38,075 nt of DNA from Gammaproteobacteria bacterium (GCA_016194665.1 JACQBD010000136.1:1-38075); one strand, 5' to 3'; counted from the first letter of the stretch, positions 1 through 8,332 are shown. A program made the numbers and translations. Notes: a model not told the origin generated them from the letters alone.

Positions 1-1037
1 CCGAAACCAGCGCCATTGGACCCACCCAAGCATTTATCAGGTGCAGTTCCGGCAGCGCAGCTATTAGTGGAGGCAACGAGATAGGATATTGGATTAGAAA
101 CAGCCGCAACGTCGGTGTAATTGATGCGTTGAACATCCAGCACGACTTTAGAAGTCGGAGTAGTTTTAAATGCCAAGCCCACCGTGGCCGTCGATGGAAC
201 GTCAAAATCACCGCCTTCTGCAAATAAGCCAGCGTATTTTTTGAACTTCTTCATGTTTACTTTGCTTTGGTATGACGCCCCTAACGCAACGGCTGGCGTA
301 ATTTGGCCTTGCCAACCTACTTTAAAACCAAAGCCGGTGGAATTGTCATAACCATTATCGGTAAGATTCGAAGAGTCTGTTGAATAGCCCCCAAAATTAG
401 CTAAGCCCAGAGCTTTAAAGCGTTGATACGCCAAGATGACACTCGCGCCGACAGCATTGTTGCTACCCACTTTCATTGCATAGGTAGGGGCGATAAAAAG
501 TTGAGCCAAATCTACACCCGAAGTACCGGCGCCATATGTTCCAGCAGTTGTCACAGCAACGCCTAGACCATTATTATGTTGAGCGGAACCTCCTTTATAT
601 TCGGTATTCATTCCCCCATTGCCATAAACACTAACGCCAAACGAGCTGTTGGCATCGAGCATTGTGTTGTAGCCAAATTGTGGAATGAGAAAATTTTCAT
701 TGTCACTGGTAATGCTTTGGGGACCAATTTCGAAAGGGCAAAGCGCACCGCACGCAAAACCATTTGGTACACCCGCTGTTCCTGTCGCGTCATATTTTCG
801 AATTGGCTTAAACCAAGATGCGCCGATATCCATTCGATTTCCAACCATCACCATGCCGGCTGGATTGGTTGCTGCCGCTAAACTGTCCTGGGACAAAGCC
901 ACACCGGCCCCTACAACACCCTGCTCTTTCATGCTATAGCCATGAGCAAAATAACCATTTGTTGCAAAGGCGCTCGGTGTCGCTACTACAGCCGCCGACA
1001 TCACCGCCCAGAGCATATTTCTTTTCATATTGACCAT
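1..1037 (-). CDS. FadL/OmpP1-family outer-membrane channel, 3' end beyond the window
   Basis: About 345 residues are visible and the frame stays open to base 1, so the C-terminus is missing. The ATG at 1037 is preceded by GGAGGA at ideal spacing; the in-frame ATG at 1028 is too far from it. The N-terminus is a signal peptide ending in SAFA. The segments after it (NGYFAHGYSMKEQGVVGAG, then AAATNPAGMV) are the typical start of FadL/OmpP1 long-chain fatty-acid or aromatic hydrocarbon channels. Near base 1 the protein reads INYTDVAAVSNP and later GGSNGAGFG, also typical of the family. By family knowledge this is a beta-barrel that passes hydrophobic compounds across the outer membrane. The substrate cannot be read from sequence. 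It is the last minus-strand gene at this edge, downstream of two tusA genes. Confidence 0.85.
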   Translation of the reverse strand, partial: MVNMKRNMLWAVMSAAVVATPSAFATNGYFAHGYSMKEQGVVGAGVALSQDSLAAATNPAGMVMVGNRMDIGASWFKPIRKYDATGTAGVPNGFACGALCPFEIGPQSITSDNENFLIPQFGYNTMLDANSSFGVSVYGNGGMNTEYKGGSAQHNNGLGVAVTTAGTYGAGTSGVDLAQLFIAPTYAMKVGSNNAVGASVILAYQRFKALGLANFGGYSTDSSNLTDNGYDNSTGFGFKVGWQGQITPAVALGASYQSKVNMKKFKKYAGLFAEGGDFDVPSTATVGLAFKTTPTSKVVLDVQRINYTDVAAVSNPISYLVASTNSCAAGTAPDKCLGGSNGAGF

Positions 1038-1156
1038 GTCTTCCTCCAAAAAGTAAAAAATTAAAGTGCTAAAGCTGATGCAGACCGTTGAAACGTGGGG
1101 ATTGAGCAAAAATCCTTGCCGGTTTATTCCTTAAAAATGAAAGCCCCGTTTTTAGA

Positions 1157-1184
1157 AGGACGCCTTTCGAGCGTCCTTTTTTTA
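1157..1184 (+). terminator. Rho-independent terminator-like hairpin
   Basis: A perfect 8-bp stem (AAGGACGC/GCGTCCTT) with a 7-nt loop is followed on the plus strand by seven T residues and a T-rich tail. The U-tract is on the plus strand, although the genes on both sides read on the minus strand. On the minus strand the hairpin is followed only by TTCTAAAAA, which would terminate weakly. Confidence 0.6.
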
Positions 1185-1221
1185 TTTTATTTTTTTACAA
1201 AAGTTTCTATCACGTAATACT

Positions 1222-1446
1222 TTATCCTTTCTTTAATAGAAAAGCGTACTCGCCATTCGATTCCGTAGACTCCAATAATTGATTGCCGGTTTGCTTAGCG
1301 AATGCTTCAAAGTCTTTCACCGAACCGGGGTCGGTTGCAAAAATCTTTAACGTCTGCCCACTGGTCAGCGTATTTAACGCTTTTTTAGCGCGCAGAATAG
1401 GGAGCGGACAATTCAGTCCGCGTGCATCGAGGTCTTGGTCAGCCAT
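1222..1446 (-). CDS. tusA: TusA-family sulfur carrier protein, copy 2
   Basis: A 74-residue protein of full family length. It carries the CPLP (CPxP) motif near residues 13-16, whose cysteine holds persulfide sulfur in TusA. The start has a clear GGAGAG site. It is the second gene of a tandem pair, differing from the upstream copy at 11 of 74 residues (about 85% identity), and the first 22 residues are identical. In sulfur oxidisers TusA passes sulfane sulfur between rhodanese/DsrE-type proteins and the Dsr or sHdr oxidation systems, and a sox cluster lies 2.4 kb away. It could instead serve tRNA thiolation, but duplication beside sulfur-oxidation genes favours the dissimilatory role. That role is inference. 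Confidence 0.93.
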   Translation of the reverse strand: MADQDLDARGLNCPLPILRAKKALNTLTSGQTLKIFATDPGSVKDFEAFAKQTGNQLLESTESNGEYAFLLKKG

Positions 1447-1519
1447 GTTCTCTCCTAAGTTTTTAACTAAAAAAATTTAAAATAATAATAATTATGTTTA
1501 ATTAGATCAATGTGGCGCT

Positions 1520-1744
1520 TTATGCCTTTTTCATTAAAAAAGTAAATTCACCATTTACTTCACCGGACTCGAGCAATTGATTTCCTGTTTGCTTGGCAAA
1601 AGCCTTGAAATCTCTTACCGAACCAGGATCGGTAGCGATAATGCGCAATGTTTGCCCGCTGGTCAATGTATTCAGTACTTTCTTGGCGCGCAAGATAGGA
1701 AGCGGGCAATTCAGTCCACGCGCATCGAGGTCTTGATCAGCCAT
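1520..1744 (-). CDS. tusA: TusA-family sulfur carrier protein, copy 1
   Basis: A 74-residue TusA-like protein with CPLP at residues 13-16. It is preceded by AAGGAGAG at good spacing. It is the promoter-proximal member of the tandem pair, with 75 bp separating its stop from the start of the next copy. The two copies share the N-terminus and the CPxP region exactly and differ mostly in conservative changes (A/V, K/R, F/I, Y/F) and near the C-terminus. This suggests a duplication kept by selection rather than a fresh copy. The likely role is as a cytoplasmic sulfur-transfer partner in sulfur oxidation; the exact partner is not in the window. Confidence 0.93.
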   Translation of the reverse strand: MADQDLDARGLNCPLPILRAKKVLNTLTSGQTLRIIATDPGSVRDFKAFAKQTGNQLLESGEVNGEFTFLMKKA

Positions 1745-2108
1745 TCTTTCTCTCCTTCGGATCGGATTGGATCAGTTAGCCAAATGAATCGAGGGTCGTT
1801 CATATACTATAGATTTCTAAATTAGGATTAAACAGGGTAATGTGCCTGGGCAATTTACGATCCCTGTTGGTCTTGGCCTTATTTCATGAATATTAGTCAT
1901 TTAAAACATAAATTTAGATAAAATTTTCAATAAATTTTAAATTATTTCGGGGCGTAAAAAAATGCAAACGTTGGCCATTCTCCGCGGTCCAACCCTTTCG
2001 AAATAAATCAAGATAGGCGCTATCCTTGAAATAACATTGGCGAATTATTTAGTAGCGAAATTACACTGTCTTTTCTGAATCGAGTTTTTTTCTCAAACGG
2101 GCAAAAAT
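1745..2108. other. Intergenic region between divergent tusA and bepA
   Basis: This 364-bp AT-rich gap lies between divergently transcribed genes, so it should hold promoters for both. I see no RNA gene, repeat or convincing long ORF. AT-rich tracts near 1800-1830 and 1900-1945 are plausible promoter locations, but no box can be assigned with confidence. Confidence 0.5.
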
Positions 2109-3560
2109 ATGCCGCAGGTGACGCGTCAGGCAATATGGGCCATGGGTCTCTTGTGCCTGCTCGGACAAAATCCAGTGCACGCCGGGAACATTAGTCTGCC
2201 GGATCTAGGCGATGAATCCTTAGCGGTTATTTCGCCCGCGCAGGAGCGAAAATTAGGCGAGGACTTAATGCGCCAATCGCGGCGCGCTTTGGCGTTCGTC
2301 GACGATCCCGAGCTCAACAGCTACATCCAATCGTTGGGACAAAAGCTGGTATCGCATGCCGATACCGCGCAACAAGATTTTCGATTTTTTATCATCGATA
2401 ATTCCGCGATTAATGCTTTCGCCGTGCCGGGCGGCTTCATCGGCGTGCATACCGGCCTTATCTTAGCCGCGCAAAATGAAGCGGAGTTGGCTTCGGTGTT
2501 GGCGCATGAAACAGCGCACATTACTCAACGACATATTCCAAGACTCATTACCGAATCGCAACGCACCTCGCTGCCGGCTATGGCGGCCATATTGGCTGGC
2601 ATCTTGCTCGCGAGCTCGGGGCACCAAGGAGGCGAGGCGGCGATCGCGTTAACCGGCGCCGCCGTGGCGCAAAAAGAAATTAATTACACGCGCAGCTTCG
2701 AAGAAGAAGCGGACCGTATTGGCATGCAAATCCTGGCGCGCTCTGGATTCGATCCGCGAGCCATGCCGGCTTTTTTCGAGCGCATGCAAAATCTTAATCG
2801 GGTTAACGAAACCAATCTTCCTGAATTTTTGCGCACCCATCCGGTTACTACGAATCGCATCGCCGACTCGCGCAATCGTGCCGAGCAACTTCCTTATCGC
2901 CAAGTGCGTGATGGCAGCGAATTCGAACATATGCGCGCAAAAATTCGCGCGCTGGCGCCTGGCAACCCGCAAGAAATCGCGCGCGGCTTCAAGGATGAAA
3001 TAGCGCAAGGCAAATTCCGTAACGCCGATGCGGAACGTTATGGCTATGTAGTGGCGTTACTGCGCGCCAATCAACTGGTCACGGCGCGCACCGAGGTGCA
3101 AAAACTATTGGCTCAATCTCCCAATAAACCGGCCTATCGCATTTTACAAGCGGAAGTCGAAATGGCGGCGCAAAATTACAAACAAGCACTCACACTGTAT
3201 GCCAATGCTTACGCCAAGGCGCCTTCCAATGCCATGCTCATGCGCTATTACGCCAACGCACTGCTTCAAACCAATCATTATCGGCAAGCAAAGGATTTGC
3301 TTAAATCGGCGCTCCAACAACAACCCGACGATCCCACGCTATATAAAATGTTGGCCGAAGCCGCGGGTGGCACGGGTGCCTCTTATGAGGCGCATCGCGC
3401 GCTGGCGGAATCTTATTATCTTAACGGCGACGCGCATGCGGCGCTGGAGCAATTACAATTGGCGGCGCGATTCACCGGCGACAATTTTTATTTGCAGTCG
3501 AGTCTGGAAGCAAGAATGGCGTCGATCAAGGACGACATCGCGCTCTATCAGAAAAAATAA
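2109..3560 (+). CDS. bepA: BepA/YfgC-like periplasmic M48 metalloprotease with TPR domain
   Basis: A 483-residue protein, the usual BepA length. It has a short signal peptide (about residues 1-25, cleavage near VHAG). The M48 peptidase domain carries the zinc motif HETAH at 133-137 and the third-ligand motif EEEAD at about 198-202. Tetratricopeptide-like helices fill the C-terminal half, from about residue 300. In E. coli BepA acts in the periplasm as chaperone and protease for LptD and BAM substrates. The ATG has no strong Shine-Dalgarno, but the signal peptide begins there. It stands alone, divergent from tusA. Family membership is certain; orthology to E. coli BepA is likely. Confidence 0.93.
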   Translation: MPQVTRQAIWAMGLLCLLGQNPVHAGNISLPDLGDESLAVISPAQERKLGEDLMRQSRRALAFVDDPELNSYIQSLGQKLVSHADTAQQDFRFFIIDNSAINAFAVPGGFIGVHTGLILAAQNEAELASVLAHETAHITQRHIPRLITESQRTSLPAMAAILAGILLASSGHQGGEAAIALTGAAVAQKEINYTRSFEEEADRIGMQILARSGFDPRAMPAFFERMQNLNRVNETNLPEFLRTHPVTTNRIADSRNRAEQLPYRQVRDGSEFEHMRAKIRALAPGNPQEIARGFKDEIAQGKFRNADAERYGYVVALLRANQLVTARTEVQKLLAQSPNKPAYRILQAEVEMAAQNYKQALTLYANAYAKAPSNAMLMRYYANALLQTNHYRQAKDLLKSALQQQPDDPTLYKMLAEAAGGTGASYEAHRALAESYYLNGDAHAALEQLQLAARFTGDNFYLQSSLEARMASIKDDIALYQKK

Positions 3561-3883
3561 TTGCGTAATTTAAGTCTTAAAAACCTGCTTTGTATGACAA
3601 TTAATTCTTCCCCCAATAGTTTGCAATTAAGGCGGAATAATTTTCCTAGCCGCAACGTCCATTCACTTTGCTACAAAAGCTAAAAATCCGATGGTTTTAA
3701 GCGTGTTTTTTAGCCTATCAAAACCTGGATGGTTTGATGGCTGGGGGCTTGCCATCCTGAACAAGATGGGTAATCCTGCTATTATTTCCATCTAATGCGT
3801 TATCGACGCATGCATGCAGGCGGCGAATGCGGGAGAGGCAGTCGCCAGGTGCTTTCGTTAAACACAGTACAGCAGGAGGAGCA
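3561..3883. other. Leader region upstream of soxX
   Basis: This 323-bp gap holds no gene I can support. An imperfect inverted repeat at 3717-3738 (ATCAAAACC and GGTTTGAT around TGGAT, with one base bulged) lies about 145 bp before soxX. It might be an operator, but this is weak. An in-frame ATG at 3827 would extend soxX by 19 residues, but these do not resemble a signal peptide. Confidence 0.4.
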
Positions 3884-4300
3884 ATGCAAAAAATGTTCAA
3901 GATCGTTGTAAAAATTAGTTTCGCCGCAACGTGGTTGGGAGTGGCTGCTTTTATGGCGCCTGCCGCATTCGCCGCCGGTGGCGAAGCACCGGATAGTAAA
4001 GTTTGCAACGACAAAGAAAATCCTCCCAAGGACGTCGTAACGCAGGGAGGATGCATCGTTATCGATCGCACCAAAGGCAACTGCAATGCGTGTCACCAAG
4101 TTCCTGGAATTATTTCGGGCGACATCGCAACCCGGTTTGAAAGCATGGCGCAACGTTGGCCCGATAAAGCCAAATTACGCGCACAGATTTTCGATGCTTC
4201 CAAGAACAATCCCATTACCGTGATGCCCCCGTTCGGCAAGAATCAAATTTTGACGTCGGATGAAATTGACAAAGTCGTGGAATTTATTTTGTCGCTGTAG
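3884..4300 (+). CDS. soxX: SoxX, monoheme c-type cytochrome of the thiosulfate-oxidising SoxAX complex
   Basis: A 138-residue protein from the ATG at 3884, which follows AGGAGGA closely. The signal peptide ends near residue 31 (AAFA). One heme motif, CNACH, lies at about 67-71, and a Met near 114 in VMPPFG is the expected distal ligand. SoxX pairs with SoxA in the periplasm to conjugate thiosulfate oxidatively to the SoxY cysteine. It is the first gene of soxXYZA, 77 bp before soxY. Length and motif order match compact SoxX proteins. The upstream ATG at 3827 was rejected because the extension precedes the signal peptide and lacks a ribosome-binding site. Confidence 0.95.
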   Translation: MQKMFKIVVKISFAATWLGVAAFMAPAAFAAGGEAPDSKVCNDKENPPKDVVTQGGCIVIDRTKGNCNACHQVPGIISGDIATRFESMAQRWPDKAKLRAQIFDASKNNPITVMPPFGKNQILTSDEIDKVVEFILSL

Positions 4301-4377
4301 CAACAATTTATTAATTAATTATTGCTCTACATGCGCAAGCCAATTTTTTTAACATTTAACTTGAGCGGAGGAACCCC

Positions 4378-4851
4378 GTGACTCAACCCCAACGCCGTAT
4401 CTTTCTCAAAGGCAGCCTCATGACCGCCCTTGCCGTTACCGCAGGCAGCGTCATTGGCTTCCGTCCCCAGTGGGCTGACGCCGCCGATTGGAACAAAGAC
4501 GCCTTTACCGCCAAAAAGATCGACGAAGCTATCACCGCCCTGTTCGGCACCGGCCAAATGACGCCCTCGGCCTCGGTCAAACTTAAGGCTCCGGCGCAGG
4601 CCGAGAACAGCGCCCAAGTTCAGATTCAAGTCAGCACCGATCTTCCGAACGTCGAAGCCATCGCTGTATTCGTTGAGAAAAATCCAAGTCCTCTGGTCGC
4701 GCACGCCAGCTTCAGCGGCGCCGAAGGTTTTTTCTCGGCGCGTATGAAAATGGCCCAAACCTCCGATGTCGTCGCCGTAGTGAAATCCGCCGGTAAGTTA
4801 TATACGGCGAAGCAAACGGTGAAGGTGACAGTGGGTGGTTGCGGCGGTTAA
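4378..4851 (+). CDS. soxY: SoxY, thiosulfate carrier protein
   Basis: A 157-residue protein beginning with GTG at 4378, preceded by GCGGAGGAA. The N-terminus carries a Tat signal (R6-R7 in QRRIFLKG, followed by a hydrophobic stretch to about residue 35). The C-terminus ends in GGCGG; Cys155 is the swinging-arm cysteine that carries the sulfur substrate through the Sox cycle. With SoxZ it forms the SoxYZ carrier, co-exported through the SoxY Tat signal. It sits between soxX and soxZ with 43 bp to soxZ. The terminal GGCGG motif makes the call certain. Confidence 0.98.
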   Translation: MTQPQRRIFLKGSLMTALAVTAGSVIGFRPQWADAADWNKDAFTAKKIDEAITALFGTGQMTPSASVKLKAPAQAENSAQVQIQVSTDLPNVEAIAVFVEKNPSPLVAHASFSGAEGFFSARMKMAQTSDVVAVVKSAGKLYTAKQTVKVTVGGCGG

Positions 4852-4894
4852 TGACGATTCTGGATTTAACGATTTAATTGTTGAGGAATAAATT

Positions 4895-5218
4895 ATGGCC
4901 ACAGACAAACAGACTAAAATCCGCACCAAGATCCAGGACGGCGTCACCGATGTCCTGGTGTTGGTGAGTCACCCAATGGAAACCGGTTTACGCGTTGACC
5001 CCAAGACAAAAGAAAAAGTGCCGGCGCACTTTATCCAAAAAGTTGTTTTCATGCTCAATGGCAAGGAAGTCGCCACCACCGATCTGGGCACCGCCGTCGC
5101 CAAAGACCCATTGATCGGCATTAAGCTCAAAGGCGCAAAAGCCGGTGATAAACTCAAGGTCACCTGGAGCGACAATAAAGGGGAGAGCGGCAGCGAGGAT
5201 CATACGATCGGTGGCTAA
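4895..5218 (+). CDS. soxZ: SoxZ, partner subunit of the SoxYZ sulfur carrier
   Basis: A 107-residue protein without signal peptide, as expected because SoxZ is exported as a complex with Tat-targeted SoxY. The beta-sandwich sequence contains the family landmarks SHPMETGLR near the N-terminus, FMLNGKEV in the middle and KVTWSDN near the end. A TGAGGAA site precedes the ATG. It lies between soxY and soxA (54 bp to soxA) in a compact operon. Length is typical for the family. Confidence 0.98.
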   Translation: MATDKQTKIRTKIQDGVTDVLVLVSHPMETGLRVDPKTKEKVPAHFIQKVVFMLNGKEVATTDLGTAVAKDPLIGIKLKGAKAGDKLKVTWSDNKGESGSEDHTIGG

Positions 5219-5272
5219 CACCGGCTTGCCGTTTCCGGTCTAGCATATAAAATTACAAATGGAGAAACCGCG

Positions 5273-6133
5273 ATGAAAAAAATATTTATTCTTTTAAGCA
5301 TTCTAAGCCTGGCCGCCGGCGTCATGCCCACGGCCATGGCCGATCCCGCCGCCGATCTTAAAAAGTTTCAGGATTATTTTAAGAAAAGATTTCCCACCGT
5401 TCCTTTCGATGAGTTTTCCAACGGCATGTATGCCTTGCCCGGTTTGGAAAGCTATCGCGATCAATGGATGCTTTATAACGAATTCCCGCCGTACGAATTA
5501 GGCCTGTCCTTGGGGAAAAAGGCCTGGGAAACTCCGTTTAAAAATGGCAAAACATTTGCCAGCTGTTTTAAAAACGGCGGCAAAAATATCGCCCAGGGCT
5601 ATCCGTATTGGGACGGAACCACGAATAAAGTTCGCACGGCGGAAATGGATCTCAACGACTGCCTAAAAAGAAACGGCGAATCCCCTTACGCCGATCTGGA
5701 TAAAGATTTGGAAGCGCGTGTACGCTTTGCCCAGTTGGTCGCCTATTTCTATTCCATGTCCGCGGGTCAGCGCCTTAAAATCGACGTATCCTCTCCGGGC
5801 GCGGTCAAGGCCTACGAAGACGGCAAGAAATTTTGGTGGCAACGCCGCGGTCAACTTAACTTTGCCTGCGCCAACTGCCATATGGACCTGGCGGGCAAAA
5901 ACTTGGGCGGCAACCAACCTTTAAGCGCCGCCTTAGGTCATACCACTGCGTGGCCGGCACAACGCTTGGAATGGGGCCGCTTGGAAACGATTCATTTCCG
6001 TTACATCACCTGTAACCAGCAAATTCGCGCTAAACCCATGAAACACGGCAGCGATATTTACAATAATCTGCAATTTTATGAAACCTACATGAGCAGCGGC
6101 CTACCATTAACCGCACCGGCCATGCGCAACTAA
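5273..6133 (+). CDS. soxA: SoxA, heme subunit of SoxAX (single-heme type)
   Basis: A 286-residue protein with a Sec signal peptide ending near residue 23 (AMA). One CxxCH heme motif is present (CANCH, 199-203). The N-terminal domain keeps Cys98 (ASCFKNGG) and Cys130 (NDCLK) but has no CxxCH, so it is of the single-heme SoxA type, and these two cysteines probably form a disulfide. Cys247 in YITCNQQIRAKP is the conserved persulfide heme-ligand cysteine of the active site. With SoxX it couples thiosulfate to SoxY Cys155. The spacing of 54 bp and the good GGAGA site place it at the end of the soxXYZA transcript, just before a strong terminator. Confidence 0.97.
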   Translation: MKKIFILLSILSLAAGVMPTAMADPAADLKKFQDYFKKRFPTVPFDEFSNGMYALPGLESYRDQWMLYNEFPPYELGLSLGKKAWETPFKNGKTFASCFKNGGKNIAQGYPYWDGTTNKVRTAEMDLNDCLKRNGESPYADLDKDLEARVRFAQLVAYFYSMSAGQRLKIDVSSPGAVKAYEDGKKFWWQRRGQLNFACANCHMDLAGKNLGGNQPLSAALGHTTAWPAQRLEWGRLETIHFRYITCNQQIRAKPMKHGSDIYNNLQFYETYMSSGLPLTAPAMRN

Positions 6134-6153
6134 GTAATCGCTAGATGACGAAC

Positions 6154-6189
6154 AAAACCCGGCATGCTGTACGCCGGGTTTTCTTTTTT
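6154..6189 (+). terminator. Rho-independent terminator after soxA
   Basis: A perfect 10-bp stem (AAAACCCGGC/GCCGGGTTTT) with a 9-nt loop is followed by TTTTCTTTTTT. It lies 20 bp after the soxA stop and separates soxXYZA from soxB, so soxB is probably transcribed separately or only by read-through. Confidence 0.9.
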
Positions 6190-6236
6190 GGCGTCTACTG
6201 AAGCGATAGATTAGAATTCGTTTTAGTTAAGGAATA

Positions 6237-6253
6237 GGATATCTCTGATATCC
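6237..6253. promoter_or_regulatory. Perfect palindrome in the soxB leader, candidate operator
   Basis: GGATATC-TCT-GATATCC is a perfect 7-bp inverted repeat with a 3-bp spacer. It ends 74 bp before the soxB ATG and lies after the soxA terminator. Position and symmetry suit a dimeric repressor or activator site. The regulator is unknown and no sox regulator gene is in the window. Confidence 0.4.
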
Positions 6254-6327
6254 GTCAGTTACATAGTCAAGTCAATTCTCTATTCGACATATTTCTCAAT
6301 CATCATTTCCGCTGACCTGGAGTTCAA

Positions 6328-8067
6328 ATGAGTCTTTCTCGACGCGAATTTTTGCAAATGCTCGCTGTGGGCGCCGCCGCCGGTCTGGTCGGCGATGATC
6401 TGATAAGCCGGCGCGCCATGGCCGCCGATAAAAATTCGAGCGCTCTTTATGATCTGCCGGCTTTCGGCAACGTAAGCTTATTGCACCTGACGGATTGTCA
6501 CGCGCAATTAATTCCCACTTATTTCCGCGAACCCAACATTAATATTGGGTTGGGTGGCGCCAAGGGGCGGCCGCCGCATCTCGTGGGCGAAGCATTGCTC
6601 AAACATTTCAATATCGCGCCCGGTTCCATCGAAGCGCATGCCTTTACTTATCTCGATTTCGAAGAAGCCGCGCGCCGTTACGGAAAAATCGGCGGATTCG
6701 CGCATATCGCCACGCTCGTGAAAAATCTGCGCGCCAGCCGTCCGGGGCGCACGCTGCTGCTCGATGGCGGCGATACCTGGCAAGGATCGGCGACTTCGCT
6801 TTGGACCAAAGGCCAAGACATGGTGGACGCGCAAAAATTACTCGGCGTTGAGATCATGACCGGCCATTGGGAGTTCACCTATGGCGCCGAGCGCGTCAAA
6901 GAAATCGTCGATAAAGATTTAAAAGCCAGCAACATTGAATTCCTGGCGCAGAATGTCAACGACGCTACCTGGGGCGATTTGATCTTTAAACCTTACGTCA
7001 TTCGCGAAATCAATAAAGTCCCGGTGGCCATTATCGGTCAGGCCTTCCCCTACACGCCAATCGCCAATCCGCGTTATCTGATTCCCGACTGGACCTTCGG
7101 CATCAACGACGACAACATGCAAAAGATGGTGAACCAAGTGCGCTCCAAGGGCGCGCAAGTGGTGGTGGTGTTGTCGCATAACGGCATGGACGTGGATCTT
7201 AAAATGGCGTCGCGCGTCACCGGCATCGACGCCATCCTTGGCGGGCATACGCACGATGGCGTGCCCGCGCCTTCGCTGGTCACCAACAAGTCCGGCAAGA
7301 CTTTAGTCATGAATTCGGGTTCGAACGGCAAATATTTGTCGGTCTTGGATCTTGAAGTTAAAGGCGGCAAGGTAACCGATTACCGTTATAAATTGTTACC
7401 GGTGTTTGCCAATTTAATTCCCGCGGATAAGGAAATGACGGCGTACATCGAAAAAGCGCGCGCGCCTTATCTCGGCAAGCTAACGGAAAAATTGGCGGTG
7501 TCCGACAGCCTGCTCTATCGACGCGGCAATTTCAACGGCACCTTCGATCAACTGATCATCGACGCCCTACTCGCGGTGCAAAACGCCGAGATCGCCTTCT
7601 CGCCTGGATTCCGCTGGGGCACGACTTTGTTGCCGGGCGATCCTATTTTGATGGAACACTTGATGGACCAAACCGCCATCACCTACGCCACCGCCACCGT
7701 GAATAACATCGCCGGCGATCAAATCAAAGTTATCATGGAAGATATCGCCGACAATTTATTTCACGCCGATCCTTATTATCAACAAGGCGGCGACATGGTG
7801 CGCGTCGGCGGCTTGCAATACACATTGGATCTGACGCAAACCCACGGCAAGCGCATCCAAAATGTGGTGGTGAACGGCAAACCTTTGCAAGCGAGCAAAA
7901 AATATAAAGTCGCCGGTTGGGCCAGCGTCCAACCCATCGAACCGGGTAAACCGGTATGGGATGTTGTCGCCGACTACCTGCGCGCCAAGAAAACCGTGCA
8001 CGTCGGCCGTCCTTATACGCCGCAGCTGAAGGGCGTGACGGGTAACCCGGGTTACGCTCCCATCTAA
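6328..8067 (+). CDS. soxB: SoxB, thiosulfohydrolase (dimanganese sulfate thiol esterase)
   Basis: A 579-residue protein with a Tat signal (SRREFLQML, R5-R6). The metallophosphoesterase fold shows TDCH (D56, H58), DGGDTWQGS, the SoxB-diagnostic GHWEFTYG, SHNGMD and GGHTHDG in order, followed by the C-terminal 5'-nucleotidase-like domain. SoxB hydrolyses sulfate off SoxY-bound S-sulfonates in the periplasm. It follows soxXYZA but beyond a terminator, with a 194-bp leader. Length and all motifs are those of full-length SoxB. soxCD is absent nearby, so the remaining sulfane sulfur would have to be removed by another route. Confidence 0.98.
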   Translation: MSLSRREFLQMLAVGAAAGLVGDDLISRRAMAADKNSSALYDLPAFGNVSLLHLTDCHAQLIPTYFREPNINIGLGGAKGRPPHLVGEALLKHFNIAPGSIEAHAFTYLDFEEAARRYGKIGGFAHIATLVKNLRASRPGRTLLLDGGDTWQGSATSLWTKGQDMVDAQKLLGVEIMTGHWEFTYGAERVKEIVDKDLKASNIEFLAQNVNDATWGDLIFKPYVIREINKVPVAIIGQAFPYTPIANPRYLIPDWTFGINDDNMQKMVNQVRSKGAQVVVVLSHNGMDVDLKMASRVTGIDAILGGHTHDGVPAPSLVTNKSGKTLVMNSGSNGKYLSVLDLEVKGGKVTDYRYKLLPVFANLIPADKEMTAYIEKARAPYLGKLTEKLAVSDSLLYRRGNFNGTFDQLIIDALLAVQNAEIAFSPGFRWGTTLLPGDPILMEHLMDQTAITYATATVNNIAGDQIKVIMEDIADNLFHADPYYQQGGDMVRVGGLQYTLDLTQTHGKRIQNVVVNGKPLQASKKYKVAGWASVQPIEPGKPVWDVVADYLRAKKTVHVGRPYTPQLKGVTGNPGYAPI

Positions 8068-8151
8068 GCGAGAAACGCGGTTCAAGACGTTGAGATAGAA
8101 CCCGCAAGCCTGTTGGCATAGGTCTTAGGGACCTCTAGAAATCCAAATTGA

Positions 8152-8237
8152 CGTCATTCCCGCGCAAGCGGGAATCCATAATTTACTGATTATCGCTGTC
8201 TCAAAATGCTTGGATTCCCGCTTGCGCGGGAATGACG
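8152..8237. repeat. dRS3-like inverted repeat pair (27-bp perfect arms)
   Basis: Two 27-bp arms, 8152-8178 and 8211-8237, are perfect reverse complements separated by 32 bp. Each arm contains an internal palindrome of the form ATTCCC-N8-GGGAAT, the pattern of the neisserial dRS3 repeat, also seen dispersed in other proteobacteria. Located between soxB and the phosphoribulokinase gene, it can fold into a very stable hairpin and may act as a terminator or mRNA-stabilising element. Confidence 0.85.
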
Positions 8238-8332
8238 GATCAATTGAGATTGCCTTAATATAAGAATGTGGTATCGATTTAACCGCCTGATGTAGAATGT
8301 GCGGCTTTTAGCATTTCGAGGAGAGAGTTTCG

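Noticed and set aside
608-881. Short open frames on both strands inside the FadL-type gene
   Set aside because: They are out-of-frame readings of the real gene, whose frame (start 1037, minus) shows a signal peptide and family motifs.
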